A stretch of DNA of 64,000 nt from Ornithinicoccus hortensis (GCF_006716185.1 NZ_VFOP01000001.1:1240001-1304000); one strand, 5' to 3'. Positions 1 through 9,473 are shown, counted from the stretch's first letter. The notes: generated from the letters alone by a model not told the origin. A program made the numbers and translations.

Positions 1-1
1 C

Positions 2-508
2 CTGGTGATCGCGATGTTCCCGGTGGTCTCGCTCGTCGGGCCGCTGTTCGACATGTGGCGCACGCTCGGGATCTACGACACCTGGTTGGGGTTGATCATC
101 CCCTACATGTCGTTCACCCTGCCGCTGGCGATCTGGACCCTGTCGGCCTTCTTCCGCGAGATCCCGTGGGAGATGGAGCAGGCGGCCCAGGTCGACGGCG
201 CCACGTCGTGGCAGGCGTTCCGCAAGGTCATCGTGCCGCTCGCCGCACCCGGCGTGTTCACCGCGGCGATCCTGACCTTCTTCTTCGCCTGGAACGACTT
301 CGTCTTCGGGATCTCGCTGACCTCCACGGAGGCCGCCAGGCCGATCCCGGCGGCGCTTTCCTTCTTCGTCGGGTCCGACCCGTTCAACCGACCGGCCTCG
401 CTGCTGGCGGCGGGCGCGGTGGTCTCCACCATCCCGATCATCATTATTGTCCTGCTGTTCCAGCGAAAGATCGTCGCCGGTCTGACCTCCGGCGCAGTGA
501 AGGGTTGA
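2..508 (+). CDS. carbohydrate ABC transporter permease (MalG type), C-terminal part
   Basis: Inner-membrane permease of a CUT1-type sugar importer; the gene begins left of the window, so only about the last 168 codons are present. The EAA loop that contacts the ATPase is visible ([21 protein letters not shown]), followed by hydrophobic helices and a short basic C-terminus ending [13 protein letters not shown], as in MalG-type subunits. The stop lies 7 nt before the ATPase gene, so the two are surely co-transcribed. The substrate cannot be read from this fragment; the solute-binding protein and partner permease should lie to the left. Confidence 0.9.
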   Translation: MVIAMFPVVSLVGPLFDMWRTLGIYDTWLGLIIPYMSFTLPLAIWTLSAFFREIPWEMEQAAQVDGATSWQAFRKVIVPLAAPGVFTAAILTFFFAWNDFVFGISLTSTEAARPIPAALSFFVGSDPFNRPASLLAAGAVVSTIPIIIIVLLFQRKIVAGLTSGAVKG

Positions 509-514
509 TGTCTC

Positions 515-1768
<1,254 letters not shown>

Positions 1769-1772
1769 CCGG

Positions 1773-1808
1773 CGCCGGGTCGGTGACCGATCGGTCACCG
1801 ACCCGGCG
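1773..1808. terminator. 36-bp perfect palindrome between convergent genes
   Basis: CGCCGGGTCGGTGACCGA is followed immediately by its exact reverse complement, an 18+18 bp perfect palindrome. It fills the gap between the stop of the ABC ATPase (1768) and the convergent PfkB stop (1811). No T-tract follows on either strand, as is common for actinobacterial terminators. A bidirectional terminator is the simplest reading. Confidence 0.75.
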
Positions 1809-1810
1809 GG

Positions 1811-2752
1811 TCAGTCGGTGATCCCCAACTCGGAGCGGGTCGGTGCTGCAGCACCGGCCCGCTCCACCGTGTAGCTGGCGCAGTCGACCGCGCGCTCGAC
1901 GGCTGGCAGGACGTCCTCCAGGGAGGCAGCCCGCAGCCGTTCCCGTGCCTGCGTCCCGCCGAGCAGGTCGGCGTCCAGGAGGCCCGAGAGCAGCCCGGTC
2001 ATGAACGAGTCCCCGGCCCCGACGGTGTCGACGACCTCCACCCGCCGCCCGGCCTGCTGGTGGTCGGTGTCGGTGGAGGTCAGGTGGACCAGCGCCCCGT
2101 CACCGCCCCGGGTCACGACGACGACGGAGGGACCGAGCAGCCCCCAGAGGTGGGCGACCTCGGCCAGCGGCGCCCCGACATACAGCCACTCGATGTCCTC
2201 CTCGCTGGCCTTGACCACGTCGGAGCGGCCGATGCACTCCTCGATCCGCCCGCGCACCTCGTGGGGCTCACCCATCAGCGTCGGGCGCAGGTTGGGGTCG
2301 TAGGAGACCGTCACGGAGTCGCGGGCCCGGGACATCAGCTCCAGGACCGCGGAACCGCCCGGCTCGACGGTCGCCCCCAGCGAGCCGGCGTGCAGGTGCC
2401 CCGCACCGGTCAGGTCGACCTCCGGCGCCTCCCAGGTCAGGTCGAAGACATAGGTCGCCCCACCGGCCCCGCCCTGGGGGTCCAGCCGGGCCGTCGCCGT
2501 CGAGGTGCGGACCGCGCGGTCGCTGCCGTCCACCAGACCGACCCCGTGCTCCTGCAGGTGGTCGACGATCCGGCGCCCGCGGTCATCGCGTCCGATGTGG
2601 GCCGCGAGCCGGGTCCCGTGCCCGAGGGTGGCCAGGCCGACGGCGACGTTCGCGGGGGAGCCCCCGACGTGTTCCCGGGCCGGTCCGTCCGTCGGCTCGA
2701 CGACGTCGATCAGCGCCTCGCCGATGACGACGACCCGGTCGGCCCGAGCCAT
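1811..2752 (-). CDS. PfkB-family carbohydrate kinase (fructokinase-like)
   Basis: Ribokinase/PfkB-family sugar kinase of 313 aa. N-terminal signature VGGSPANVAVGLATLG near residue 32 and the C-terminal ATP/anion-hole motif DTVGAGDSF near residue 242 with the catalytic Asp are intact. The start [16 protein letters not shown] is chosen because its ATG overlaps the glpX stop by one base (ATGA). Sequence context (DPNLRPTL, ASEEDIEWLY) resembles bacterial fructokinases, but PfkB specificity is not reliable from sequence. With the adjacent sugar importer and fructose-1,6-bisphosphatase, a role in fructose or another hexose is plausible. Confidence 0.85.
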   Translation of the reverse strand: MARADRVVVIGEALIDVVEPTDGPAREHVGGSPANVAVGLATLGHGTRLAAHIGRDDRGRRIVDHLQEHGVGLVDGSDRAVRTSTATARLDPQGGAGGATYVFDLTWEAPEVDLTGAGHLHAGSLGATVEPGGSAVLELMSRARDSVTVSYDPNLRPTLMGEPHEVRGRIEECIGRSDVVKASEEDIEWLYVGAPLAEVAHLWGLLGPSVVVVTRGGDGALVHLTSTDTDHQQAGRRVEVVDTVGAGDSFMTGLLSGLLDADLLGGTQARERLRAASLEDVLPAVERAVDCASYTVERAGAAAPTRSELGITD

Positions 2753-3771
2753 CAGGAGCCGCCCTGCCCGGCCAGCGCCGCCACCTTGTCCAGCCGGTGG
2801 TGTGCCTCGATCATCCGGATCGTGCCCGACTTGGACCGCATCACCAGCGAGTTGGTGATCGCGATGCCGGAGCCGTAGCGCACGCCCCGCAGGAGTTCCC
2901 CGCTGGTGATGCCGGTGGCGACGAAGAAGCAGTTGTCGCCCGTGACCAGGTCGTCGGTCGCCAGCACCCGGTCCAGGTCGTGCCCGGCATCGATGGCGCC
3001 CTGGCGCTCGTCGTCGTCCTTGGGCCACAGCTTGCCCTGGATCACCCCGCCGAGGGCCTTGATGGCGCACGCGGTGATGATCCCCTCGGGGGTGCCGCCG
3101 ATCCCGAGCAGCAGGTCGACGCCGGACTCCTCGCGGGCCGCGGCGATGCCGCCGGCGACGTCGCCGTCGGTGATGAACCGCAGCCGGGCGCCGGCGTCCC
3201 TGACCTCCTGGGCCAGGTCCTGGTGCCGCGGGCGGTCCAGCATGATCACCGTGACGTTCTCCAGGTCCTTGCGCTTGGCCTTGGCGACCCGCCGGACGTT
3301 CTCGGCGACGGGGAGGCGGATGTCGACCACGTCCGCGGCCTCGGGTCCGGTGACCAGCTTGTCCATGTAGAACACGGTGCTCGGGTCGTACATGGTGCCG
3401 CGCTCGGAGACCGCCAGGACCGAGATGGCGTTGTCCATCCCCTTGGCGGTCAGGGTGGTGCCGTCGATCGGGTCGACGGCCACGTCCACGCCCGGCCCGG
3501 TGCCGTCCCCCACGCGCTCGCCGTTGAACAGCATCGGCGCCTCGTCCTTCTCGCCCTCACCGATCACCACCACGCCGTCCATGGCGACCCGGGAGATGAC
3601 GGTGCGCATCGCCTCGACGGCGGCCCCGTCCGCCCGGTTCTTGTCGCCCAGACCGACCCAGCGGCTGCCGGCCAGGGCGGCCGCCTCGGTTACGCGGACC
3701 AGCTCGAGGGCCAGGTTGCGGTCGGGGATGACCGCATCTCGTTTCGCGGGGCGGGTCTGCTCGGGTGCCAT
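2752..3771 (-). CDS. glpX: class II fructose-1,6-bisphosphatase
   Basis: Gluconeogenic phosphatase converting fructose-1,6-bisphosphate to fructose-6-phosphate; 339 aa, normal for GlpX. Diagnostic segments are [11 protein letters not shown] (about residue 75), VDPIDGTTL (about 97, metal-binding) and [16 protein letters not shown]. The start [12 protein letters not shown] is preceded by GGAGGAG at proper spacing; upstream in-frame codons look non-coding. It overlaps the sugar kinase by one base, forming a two-gene operon. glpX next to a DUF4245 gene is a conserved actinobacterial arrangement. Confidence 0.95.
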   Translation of the reverse strand: MAPEQTRPAKRDAVIPDRNLALELVRVTEAAALAGSRWVGLGDKNRADGAAVEAMRTVISRVAMDGVVVIGEGEKDEAPMLFNGERVGDGTGPGVDVAVDPIDGTTLTAKGMDNAISVLAVSERGTMYDPSTVFYMDKLVTGPEAADVVDIRLPVAENVRRVAKAKRKDLENVTVIMLDRPRHQDLAQEVRDAGARLRFITDGDVAGGIAAAREESGVDLLLGIGGTPEGIITACAIKALGGVIQGKLWPKDDDERQGAIDAGHDLDRVLATDDLVTGDNCFFVATGITSGELLRGVRYGSGIAITNSLVMRSKSGTIRMIEAHHRLDKVAALAGQGGS

Positions 3772-3841
3772 GTGGTCTCCTCCGGGGTGCGACGGTGCTG
3801 GCCCCGACGATACCGTCCGCACGGGGTGGGACGATGGGGGT

Positions 3842-4447
3842 GTGAACGCGCCGCAGGACACCACACCAGCCGCCGCCCCCGCGACCGCCCCGTCGGCGGA
3901 CAAGCGGATGCAGCGCCTGCTGTCCTACTCGACCAAGAACATGATCTACTCCCTGGTCGCGGTGTTCGCCCTCGCGTTCGGGGTGTGGGCGCTGATGCCC
4001 GGGGACCGCGGGGTGCAGCACCAGGAGGCCAACGTGGTCAGCGTCGCCTCGTACGCACAGACCCAGGTCGACTGGCCGCTCTACGTTCCCGGGGAGCTCG
4101 GTGCGGACTGGACGGTGACCACGGTGCTCTTCGAGACCCTCGCCGACCAGCAGACCTGGCGCCTCGGGGTGGTGACCCCCAGCGACGGCTACCTGGCCCT
4201 GTCGGTGACCGACCGGGCGCAGGACCCCTGGCTGGAGATGGCCCTGCGGGACACCGCGCAACTGGGTGAGATCCCGCTGGACGCCCCGGACGGCGAGCAC
4301 ACCTGGCAGCAGTGGGCAGGCAACGGGACCACCGCGCTGGTGCTGCCGGCGGAGGGCGACCGCACGACCACCGCGGTGGTGCACGGCTCGGCGACCGATG
4401 CCGAGATGGTGGAGTTCGTCGAGCAGCTCGAGGTGTTCAGCGAGTAG
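3842..4447 (+). CDS. DUF4245 family membrane-anchored protein
   Basis: 201-aa protein of unknown function, divergent from glpX. A charged, proline-rich cytoplasmic N-terminus is followed by one TM segment (about residues 30-50, [17 protein letters not shown]), then an extracytoplasmic domain with the DUF4245 pattern ([47 protein letters not shown]). The GTG start follows a GACGAT box by 6 nt, a leaderless-type layout. Members are restricted to actinobacteria and commonly sit beside glpX; no biochemical role is established that I know of. Confidence 0.85.
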   Translation: MNAPQDTTPAAAPATAPSADKRMQRLLSYSTKNMIYSLVAVFALAFGVWALMPGDRGVQHQEANVVSVASYAQTQVDWPLYVPGELGADWTVTTVLFETLADQQTWRLGVVTPSDGYLALSVTDRAQDPWLEMALRDTAQLGEIPLDAPDGEHTWQQWAGNGTTALVLPAEGDRTTTAVVHGSATDAEMVEFVEQLEVFSE

Positions 4448-4462
4448 TCCGGGCCGGGCCGC

Positions 4463-5008
4463 TCACCGGTCGACCGGGAGCGGGGCCACGGTCGGCGCCG
4501 GGTCGGTGGCCAGCCGGCCGTAGGTGAGGACGTCCACGCGGACCCCTTCCACCAGGAACTTGCCCCGCTCGACCCCTTCCTGGACGAACCCGGCGGCGCG
4601 GGCGACCCCGCCGGACTCCGGGTTGTTGGCGCGGTGGCCCAGCTCCAGCCGGTCCAGCCCACCGTCGGTCAGTGCCCAGGTCGCGGCGGTGGCGGCCGCC
4701 CGCGAGGTGAGTCCCCTGCCGCGCTGGTCCTCGCGGGTCCAGTACCAGAACCACCCCGTCCGGTTGGCCCGGTCGATCGGGCCGATCCCGATGCAGCCCA
4801 CCATCGTGCCGTCGACGTCGATGGCGAAGACCACGCGGTCCTCCTCGCCGGGCAGCATCCGGCCGACCCACTCCCGGGCCTGGTCCGGCGTGGTGACCTC
4901 GCCCTGCCGGTCCATCCCCGCGCCCCGGAACGCCTCCAGCACGGCGGGGGCGTCGTCCGCCCGCACCGGTCGCAGGCGTGCTGTGCCCGGGTCCGGCGAC
5001 GGACTCAG
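4463..5008 (-). CDS. GNAT-family N-acetyltransferase (RimJ/RimL-like)
   Basis: Acetyl-CoA-dependent acyltransferase domain: first strand TARLRPVRADDAPAVLEAF, core strands VVFAIDVDGTMVGCIGIGPID, acetyl-CoA loop EDQRGRGLTSRAA, and RANNPESGGVARAAGFVQEGV typical of RimJ/RimL-type enzymes. The start is uncertain: no ATG, GTG or TTG lies in a good place before the first strand. The interval given uses a CTG (5008) just after GGGGAGGA and overlapping the xseB stop; the alternative GTG at 4966 would cut into the first strand. Substrate unknown. Confidence 0.7.
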   Translation of the reverse strand: MSPSPDPGTARLRPVRADDAPAVLEAFRGAGMDRQGEVTTPDQAREWVGRMLPGEEDRVVFAIDVDGTMVGCIGIGPIDRANRTGWFWYWTREDQRGRGLTSRAAATAATWALTDGGLDRLELGHRANNPESGGVARAAGFVQEGVERGKFLVEGVRVDVLTYGRLATDPAPTVAPLPVDR

Positions 5009-5328
5009 GAGTCCTCCCCGGCCTCGTCCATGGGCGGCGCGGGCTCGTCGTCTTCGCCATCGCCGCTGCCGCTGCCGTCGGCCCCGGCCTCCTCGGGTCC
5101 CTGTCCCGTGGCGGTCGCCGCGTCCAGCCGGGTCTGCGCCTGGTCCAGCTTGGCCTGGCAGTGGGCGGCGAGTGCCTCCCCGCGTTCCCAGAGGGTCATC
5201 GACTCCTCCAGGGGTGCGTCCCCGCTCTCGATCCGGGCGACGATCCGGACCAGTTCGTCCCTTGCCTGTTCGTAGGTCAGGTCGGAAACGTCGGTCCCGT
5301 CGCTGGGCTGCTCGGTGGTGTCGGCCAT
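5005..5328 (-). CDS. xseB: exodeoxyribonuclease VII small subunit
   Basis: 107-aa XseB, partner of XseA in the nuclease that degrades single-stranded DNA into oligonucleotides. The family core DLTYEQARDELVRIVARIESGDAPLEESMTLWERGEAL is a helical hairpin at about residues 16-55; the C-terminal 35 residues are an acidic Gly/Asp/Glu tail of low complexity. Its ATG is 6 nt from a minus-strand TAGGCT box (5335-5340). Unusually, xseA is not adjacent: it lies 2.2 kb away with three unrelated genes between, although both stay on the minus strand. Confidence 0.92.
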   Translation of the reverse strand: MADTTEQPSDGTDVSDLTYEQARDELVRIVARIESGDAPLEESMTLWERGEALAAHCQAKLDQAQTRLDAATATGQGPEEAGADGSGSGDGEDDEPAPPMDEAGEDS

Positions 5329-5334
5329 CCGAGC

Positions 5335-5386
5335 AGCCTAACCGCGCGGAAATTCGCGCGTCGCCACGGCGCCCGGGACGTAGCCT
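5335..5386. promoter_or_regulatory. divergent -10 boxes for xseB and the MBL-fold gene
   Basis: Minus-strand TAGGCT (5335-5340) ends 6 nt from the xseB ATG; plus-strand TAGCCT (5381-5386) ends 7 nt from the ATG at 5394. Both spacings put the predicted transcription start on or next to the start codon, so both mRNAs are probably leaderless. Between them lies a near-palindromic CGCG-rich stretch around GAAATTC that could bind a regulator. Confidence 0.5.
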
Positions 5387-5393
5387 GGGGCCG

Positions 5394-6203
5394 ATGAAGA
5401 TCTGTGCCACCTGCGCGGTGGAGTATGCCGAGCCGCTGCCGGACGTCTGCCCGGTGTGCGCCGACGAGCGCCAGTGGGTGCCGGCCGCCGGCCAGCTCTG
5501 GACCGACCTGGCCGAGCAGCGTGCGGCGGGGGCCCGGCTGGTGTGGGAGGAGACCGAACCCGGGCTGGTCGGCATCACCGTCGAGCCGAGGGTCGGGATC
5601 AACCAGACCGCGCAGCTGGTGACCACCCCGGAGGGGTCCCTCCTGTGGGACCCGACCGGATACCTGGACGACGCCACGGTCCAGCGGGTGCTCGGGCGGG
5701 GCCCGGTGCTGGCGGTGGCCGCCAGCCACCCGCACATGTTCGGGGTCCAGGTGGAGTGGGCCCGGGCGCTGGGTGCGTCGGTGCTGGTCAACGAGGCGGA
5801 CCGGGAGTGGGTGGGACGCCCCGACCCGGTCCTGGAGTACTGGTCCGGCCGTCGCGAACTCGCCGACGGGCTCACCCTCCTCCAGGTGGGCGGCCACTTC
5901 GCCGGCAGCTCCGTGGCGCACTGGTCGGCGGGCGCGCAGGGGAGGGGCGTGCTGCTCACCGGTGACTCGGTCTTCCCCAACCCGGACCGCGCGTCGGTCG
6001 GCTTCCTGCGCAGCTACCCCAACAAGATCCCGCTGTCCGCCGCCGTGGTCGAGCGCCTGGCCAGCCAGCTGGGGGCGCTGGAGTTCGACCGGATCATCGG
6101 CAACTTCGGCAACCGGATCGAGGCCGGCGGCAGGGAGGTGCTGCGCCGCTCGGCGGACCGGCACATCGGGTGGGTGCGCGGCGACTTCGACCACCTCACC
6201 TGA
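5394..6203 (+). CDS. zinc-ribbon metallo-beta-lactamase-like hydrolase
   Basis: 269-aa protein with an N-terminal zinc ribbon (C4xxC7 and C19xxC22) fused to an MBL-like domain: LLWDPTGYLDD, AASHPHMFG (about residue 110), VGGHFAGSSVAHW (about 164) and LLTGDSVFPN (about 187). The HxHxDH metal motif of classical MBL enzymes is degenerate here (HPHMFGVQ), so an altered metal site or loss of activity is possible. The ATG is 7 nt from a TAGCCT -10 box. Convergent with the following tetR. Substrate unknown. Confidence 0.75.
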   Translation: MKICATCAVEYAEPLPDVCPVCADERQWVPAAGQLWTDLAEQRAAGARLVWEETEPGLVGITVEPRVGINQTAQLVTTPEGSLLWDPTGYLDDATVQRVLGRGPVLAVAASHPHMFGVQVEWARALGASVLVNEADREWVGRPDPVLEYWSGRRELADGLTLLQVGGHFAGSSVAHWSAGAQGRGVLLTGDSVFPNPDRASVGFLRSYPNKIPLSAAVVERLASQLGALEFDRIIGNFGNRIEAGGREVLRRSADRHIGWVRGDFDHLT

Positions 6204-6212
6204 GCGCACCCC

Positions 6213-6776
6213 TCAGCTGGCGGGGAGGGACCGCGCGACGAACTCCGCGACGAGGGCATCGGGGTCCATGTCCTCCAGCACGGCCGGCAGCGTGAGGTGC
6301 TCCAGGATCAGTCCGGTCATCGCGTAGTAGAGCAGGACGGTCATCGTGTCGTCTCCTGCCAGGCCGCTCTCGCGTCGCCCCGCGACGTTGCCCATCAGGT
6401 TGTCCCGGAGGGTCCGGGTGAGCGCCGCCCGGAGCCCGGGTCTGCGGGTGGCCTCCAGGCGGAGCTCGAGCAGTGCCAGCCACCCGGTCCGGTCCTCGGC
6501 GATCCGCCAGAACAACGCCTGCATCAGTGCGGTGAGCACCTCCCGGGGCTCCGCGCCGTCGACCCCGGTCGGGGCGATCCGCAGCCGCAGGTGGATCCGC
6601 TCGGCGACCTGGTCCAGCAGGTCGTCCCGCCGTGCGAAGTAGTTGGATGTCGTGCCGACGGGGACTGCCGCCTGCCCGTCGACGGCGCGGAAGGTGAGGC
6701 CACGGGCGCCCTCGCGGGCGAGCACGTCGATCGCCGCGTCGACGAGCGCCGTCCGGCGCTGGGGATTGCGTGCCAC
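6213..6776 (-). CDS. TetR-family transcriptional regulator
   Basis: 187 aa. The N-terminal helix-turn-helix (LTFRAVDGQAAVPVGTTSNYFARRDDLL, about residues 24-52) is typical TetR; the C-terminal ligand/dimer domain is of the TetR_C type with ALMQALFWRIAEDRTGWLALLELRLEA. Divergent from the DHFR-like reductase at 6911, with a 28-bp interrupted palindrome between them that is the likely operator. It probably represses itself and the reductase. Ligand unknown. Confidence 0.88.
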   Translation of the reverse strand: MARNPQRRTALVDAAIDVLAREGARGLTFRAVDGQAAVPVGTTSNYFARRDDLLDQVAERIHLRLRIAPTGVDGAEPREVLTALMQALFWRIAEDRTGWLALLELRLEATRRPGLRAALTRTLRDNLMGNVAGRRESGLAGDDTMTVLLYYAMTGLILEHLTLPAVLEDMDPDALVAEFVARSLPAS

Positions 6777-6854
6777 GGAAACCTACCTCCTGCGTCGAAC
6801 GGCCCGCGCGGGGTCGTCGCGGAATCTCTGTTGCTTCACCACGACAAGCAGAGT

Positions 6855-6882
6855 ACTACTAGTGAAGTACTTCAATCGTAGT
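6855..6882. promoter_or_regulatory. 28-bp interrupted palindrome, likely TetR operator
   Basis: A perfect 12-bp core TGAAGTACTTCA (6863-6874) is flanked by ACTAC on the left and GTAGT on the right; 12 of 14 positions in each arm pair. It sits in the 134-bp gap between the divergent tetR and DHFR-like genes. The AT-rich content contrasts with the surroundings. Binding is inferred from position and symmetry. Confidence 0.75.
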
Positions 6883-6910
6883 GAATGACTCTCCATCAAG
6901 GACTGATCCC

Positions 6911-7492
6911 ATGCGAAAGCTCACCTACCTGGTCGCCACCACCCTCGACGGGGTCATCACCGGCCCGGCCAACGACAACCCGGACTTCTTCCTGTTGGAG
7001 GGGCCGCACGCCGAGCCGCAGATGCGCGAGTACCCCGAGATGGTCCCGACCCACCTGCGGGCACAGGTGGGGATCGAGGACGTTCCCCACCGGCACTTCG
7101 ACACGGTCCTGCAGGGCCGGGCCAGCTATGAGGTGGGGTTGCGGGAGGGCACCACGAACGCCTTCCGGCACCTGCGGAGCATCGTCTTCTCCACGACGAT
7201 GGTCCAGAGCCCCGACCCGTCGGTCGAACTGGTCCGGACCGACCCGATCGCGAAGGTGCGAGAGCTCAAGCAGGAACCAGGGAGGGGCATCTGGCTGTGC
7301 GGGGGCGGGCGGATCGCCGGCGTCCTCCGCCCGGAGATCGACGAGCTGGTGCTCAAGCTGCATCCGGTCGTGGCAGGGTCCGGCGTCCGGCTCTTCGACG
7401 GGGACTTCGCGCCCGAGCGGTGGACGTTGACCGATCAGCGGGCCTGGGACAACGGCGTGATGATGCTCAGCTACGCCCGGAGCGCGACCTGA
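6911..7492 (+). CDS. dihydrofolate reductase family protein (RibD C-terminal-like)
   Basis: 193-aa NADPH-dependent reductase-fold protein of the RibD-C/DHFR superfamily: MRKLTYLVATTLDGVITGP at the N-terminus, VLQGRASYEVGL, IVFSTTM, and the nucleotide-binding GIWLCGGGRIAGVL near residue 130. Such stand-alone proteins (YyaP/YwjB type) are common and mostly uncharacterised; it is unlikely to be the housekeeping DHFR. The start at 6911 follows AAGGA; the ATG at 6881 upstream adds residues with no homology to the fold. Probably repressed by the divergent TetR. Confidence 0.85.
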   Translation: MRKLTYLVATTLDGVITGPANDNPDFFLLEGPHAEPQMREYPEMVPTHLRAQVGIEDVPHRHFDTVLQGRASYEVGLREGTTNAFRHLRSIVFSTTMVQSPDPSVELVRTDPIAKVRELKQEPGRGIWLCGGGRIAGVLRPEIDELVLKLHPVVAGSGVRLFDGDFAPERWTLTDQRAWDNGVMMLSYARSAT

Positions 7493-7504
7493 GGACGGCA
7501 CGGC

Positions 7505-8740
7505 TCAGCCGACGGCGCGCACCGCGAAGTCGCCCCGCGCGACGGTGACCCGCAGCAGGCCCTCCACCTCCACCTCGTCCTGGTCCCGCACGATCGTGCC
7601 GTCGGGGTGCCGCACCACGGCATACCCCCGCTCGAGCGTGTGCTGGGGGGAGACGGCCCGCAGGTGCCGGGCGAGGTGGGCGACGCGGTCGTGCTCCCGG
7701 TCGAGACGGGCGGCGAGCACGCTCCGGCCCCGGTGGGTCGTGGCTTCTACGTCGGCGCGGTGCCGGTCCAGGATCGCGGCGCGGTCGGTCATCACCGGCC
7801 GGCTGGTCAGCGCGGTCAGGGCGCGCCGTTCGGCGGCGATCCGCCGGGACAGCGCCTGGCGTCCCCGGGTGACGGCCGTGTGCAGCCCGCCGAGCTCCTC
7901 CTCGCGGTCGGGCACCACCCGGCTGGCCGCGTGGGTGGGGGTGGAGGCGCGCAGGTCGGCCACGAAATCCACCAGGGGGGTGTCGGTCTCGTGACCGATC
8001 GCGCTCACCACCGGGGTGGTGGCCTGGGCCACCGCGCGCACCAGGGCCTCGTTGCTGAACGGCAACAGGTCCTCGAACGACCCGCCGCCCCGGGCGAGGA
8101 TGATGACGTCCACGTCGGGCCGGGCGTCCAGCTCGGCCAGCGCCGCGCTCACGCCGGGCACGGTGTCCGGACCCTGGACCGCGACCTGCCGGATCTCGAA
8201 GGCCGCCGAGGGCCAGCGCCGCCGCACGCCGGCGAGGACGTCCCGCTCGGCGGCGGTGTTGCGACCGCAGACCAACCCGATCCGCCGGGGGAGGAAGGGC
8301 AGGGGCTTCTTGCGGCCCGGCTCGAACAACCCCTCGGAGCGGAGCAGCTGCTTGAGGTGCTCCAGCCGGGCCAGCAGCTCGCCGACGCCGACGTGCCGCA
8401 TCTGCCGGGCGTCCATCTGCAGGGTGCCCCGCTTGGTCCAGAACTGGGGCTTGAGGTGCACCACCACCCGCGCCCCCTCCTGGGGCGGGGACGGCATCGC
8501 GTTGATCGCGTTCACCGGGATGGACACCGACAGGGACATGTCGACGTCGGTGTCCCGCAGGGTCAGGTAGGCGCGGGACATGCCCTGCCGGTGGTTCAGC
8601 TGGACGATCTGCCCCTCGACCCACAACGGGCTCATCTTGTCGACGTAGTCGGAGATCTTCATGGACAGCGTCCGGACCGGCCACGGCTCCTCGGCGGTGG
8701 TGTCCCGGGCGGTCGCCGGCAGCGAGCGGGGGGTGTTCAC
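7505..8740 (-). CDS. xseA: exodeoxyribonuclease VII large subunit
   Basis: 411-aa catalytic subunit of exonuclease VII. The N-terminal OB-fold (WVEGQIVQLNHRQGMSRAYLTLRD, about residues 35-60), then the catalytic core with GLFEPGRKKPLPFLPRRIGLV, NTAAERDVLAG, DVIILARGGGSFEDLLPFSNE and SAIGHETDTPLVDFVADLRASTPT. The C-terminal coiled-coil region is present and the end AVSPQHTLERGYAVVRHPDG is typical. The GTG start is only 19 bp from the divergent hydrolase start and 7 nt from a TACGCT box, so the mRNA is probably leaderless. Confidence 0.95.
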   Translation of the reverse strand: MNTPRSLPATARDTTAEEPWPVRTLSMKISDYVDKMSPLWVEGQIVQLNHRQGMSRAYLTLRDTDVDMSLSVSIPVNAINAMPSPPQEGARVVVHLKPQFWTKRGTLQMDARQMRHVGVGELLARLEHLKQLLRSEGLFEPGRKKPLPFLPRRIGLVCGRNTAAERDVLAGVRRRWPSAAFEIRQVAVQGPDTVPGVSAALAELDARPDVDVIILARGGGSFEDLLPFSNEALVRAVAQATTPVVSAIGHETDTPLVDFVADLRASTPTHAASRVVPDREEELGGLHTAVTRGRQALSRRIAAERRALTALTSRPVMTDRAAILDRHRADVEATTHRGRSVLAARLDREHDRVAHLARHLRAVSPQHTLERGYAVVRHPDGTIVRDQDEVEVEGLLRVTVARGDFAVRAVG

Positions 8741-8759
8741 ACCCGTTAGCGTAGGCGGC
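8741..8759. promoter_or_regulatory. 19-bp bidirectional promoter with overlapping -10 boxes
   Basis: The whole space between the divergent GTG starts of xseA and the alpha/beta hydrolase is 19 bp. It holds TAGCGTA at 8747-8753, read as -10 TAGCGT on the plus strand (7 nt to GTG) and TACGCT on the minus strand (7 nt to GTG). The -35 elements must therefore lie inside the opposite coding regions. Confidence 0.6.
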
Positions 8760-9473
8760 GTGCGGCCCCGTCTCGTCCTGATCCACGGGACCCGCATGTC
8801 CCACCGGCAGTGGGCGCCGTATGCCGAGCTGCTGCCGCGCGCGGAGGTGGTCGCCCCGGACCTGCCGGGCCACGGCAGCCGGCTCGGGGAGACCTTCACC
8901 ACCGACGCGGCCGTCGCCGTGATCGCGGACGCCGTCGCCGGTGCCGCCCCGGGCCAGCCGGTCGTGCTGGCGGGGCACAGCCTCGGCGGGTACCTGGCCT
9001 CGGCGTATGCCGCCACGCACCCGGACCGCCTCGCCGCCCTCGTGCTGATCGGCGCCAGCGCCGACCCGGGCAGCCGTGCCGCGGTCGTCTACAAGGCGTT
9101 CGCGGCGGTGTTGCCGCGCATCGGCTACGAGCGAATGGGCGGCGGGGTCGACCGGTTGCTGCGCCGGTTGGGCACGCCCGAGGAACAGCTACCCGAGCAC
9201 GCCGCGTATGCCGCGATGGCGGACGCCTGGACCGCGGTCATGCAGGACTGCCGTCCCGCGCTGCTGTCGGCCGTCGACTGCCCCGTCGTCCTGGTCAACG
9301 GGCAGTACGACCAGATGCGGATCGGGGTCAGGCAGTTCCGGGCCCACTGCCGGCGGTGCGAGGAGGTGACGGTGCCGCGGGCGACCCACCTGCTCCCGCT
9401 GACCCACCCGGTCGAGCTGGCCGGGGTGCTCGGCCGCGCCGTCGACGCGGTTGCTGACGAATCCGTGTCCTGA
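8760..9473 (+). CDS. alpha/beta-fold hydrolase
   Basis: 237 aa, compact alpha/beta hydrolase. LVLIHGTRMSHRQW carries the oxyanion-hole HG; nucleophile elbow GHSLGGY (Ser near residue 77); the likely Asp lies in VNGQYDQMRIG and the catalytic His in PRATHLLPLTHP near the C-terminus. GTG at 8760 is chosen because the first strand RPRLVLIHG needs it and a TAGCGT box precedes it by 7 nt. Specificity unknown. Convergent with the DUF885 gene. Confidence 0.82.
   Translation: MRPRLVLIHGTRMSHRQWAPYAELLPRAEVVAPDLPGHGSRLGETFTTDAAVAVIADAVAGAAPGQPVVLAGHSLGGYLASAYAATHPDRLAALVLIGASADPGSRAAVVYKAFAAVLPRIGYERMGGGVDRLLRRLGTPEEQLPEHAAYAAMADAWTAVMQDCRPALLSAVDCPVVLVNGQYDQMRIGVRQFRAHCRRCEEVTVPRATHLLPLTHPVELAGVLGRAVDAVADESVS

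Noticed and set aside
4437-5060. Alternative minus-strand frame over the GNAT gene
   Set aside because: Gly/Arg-rich shadow with no motif; the frame ending at 4463 has clear GNAT sequence.
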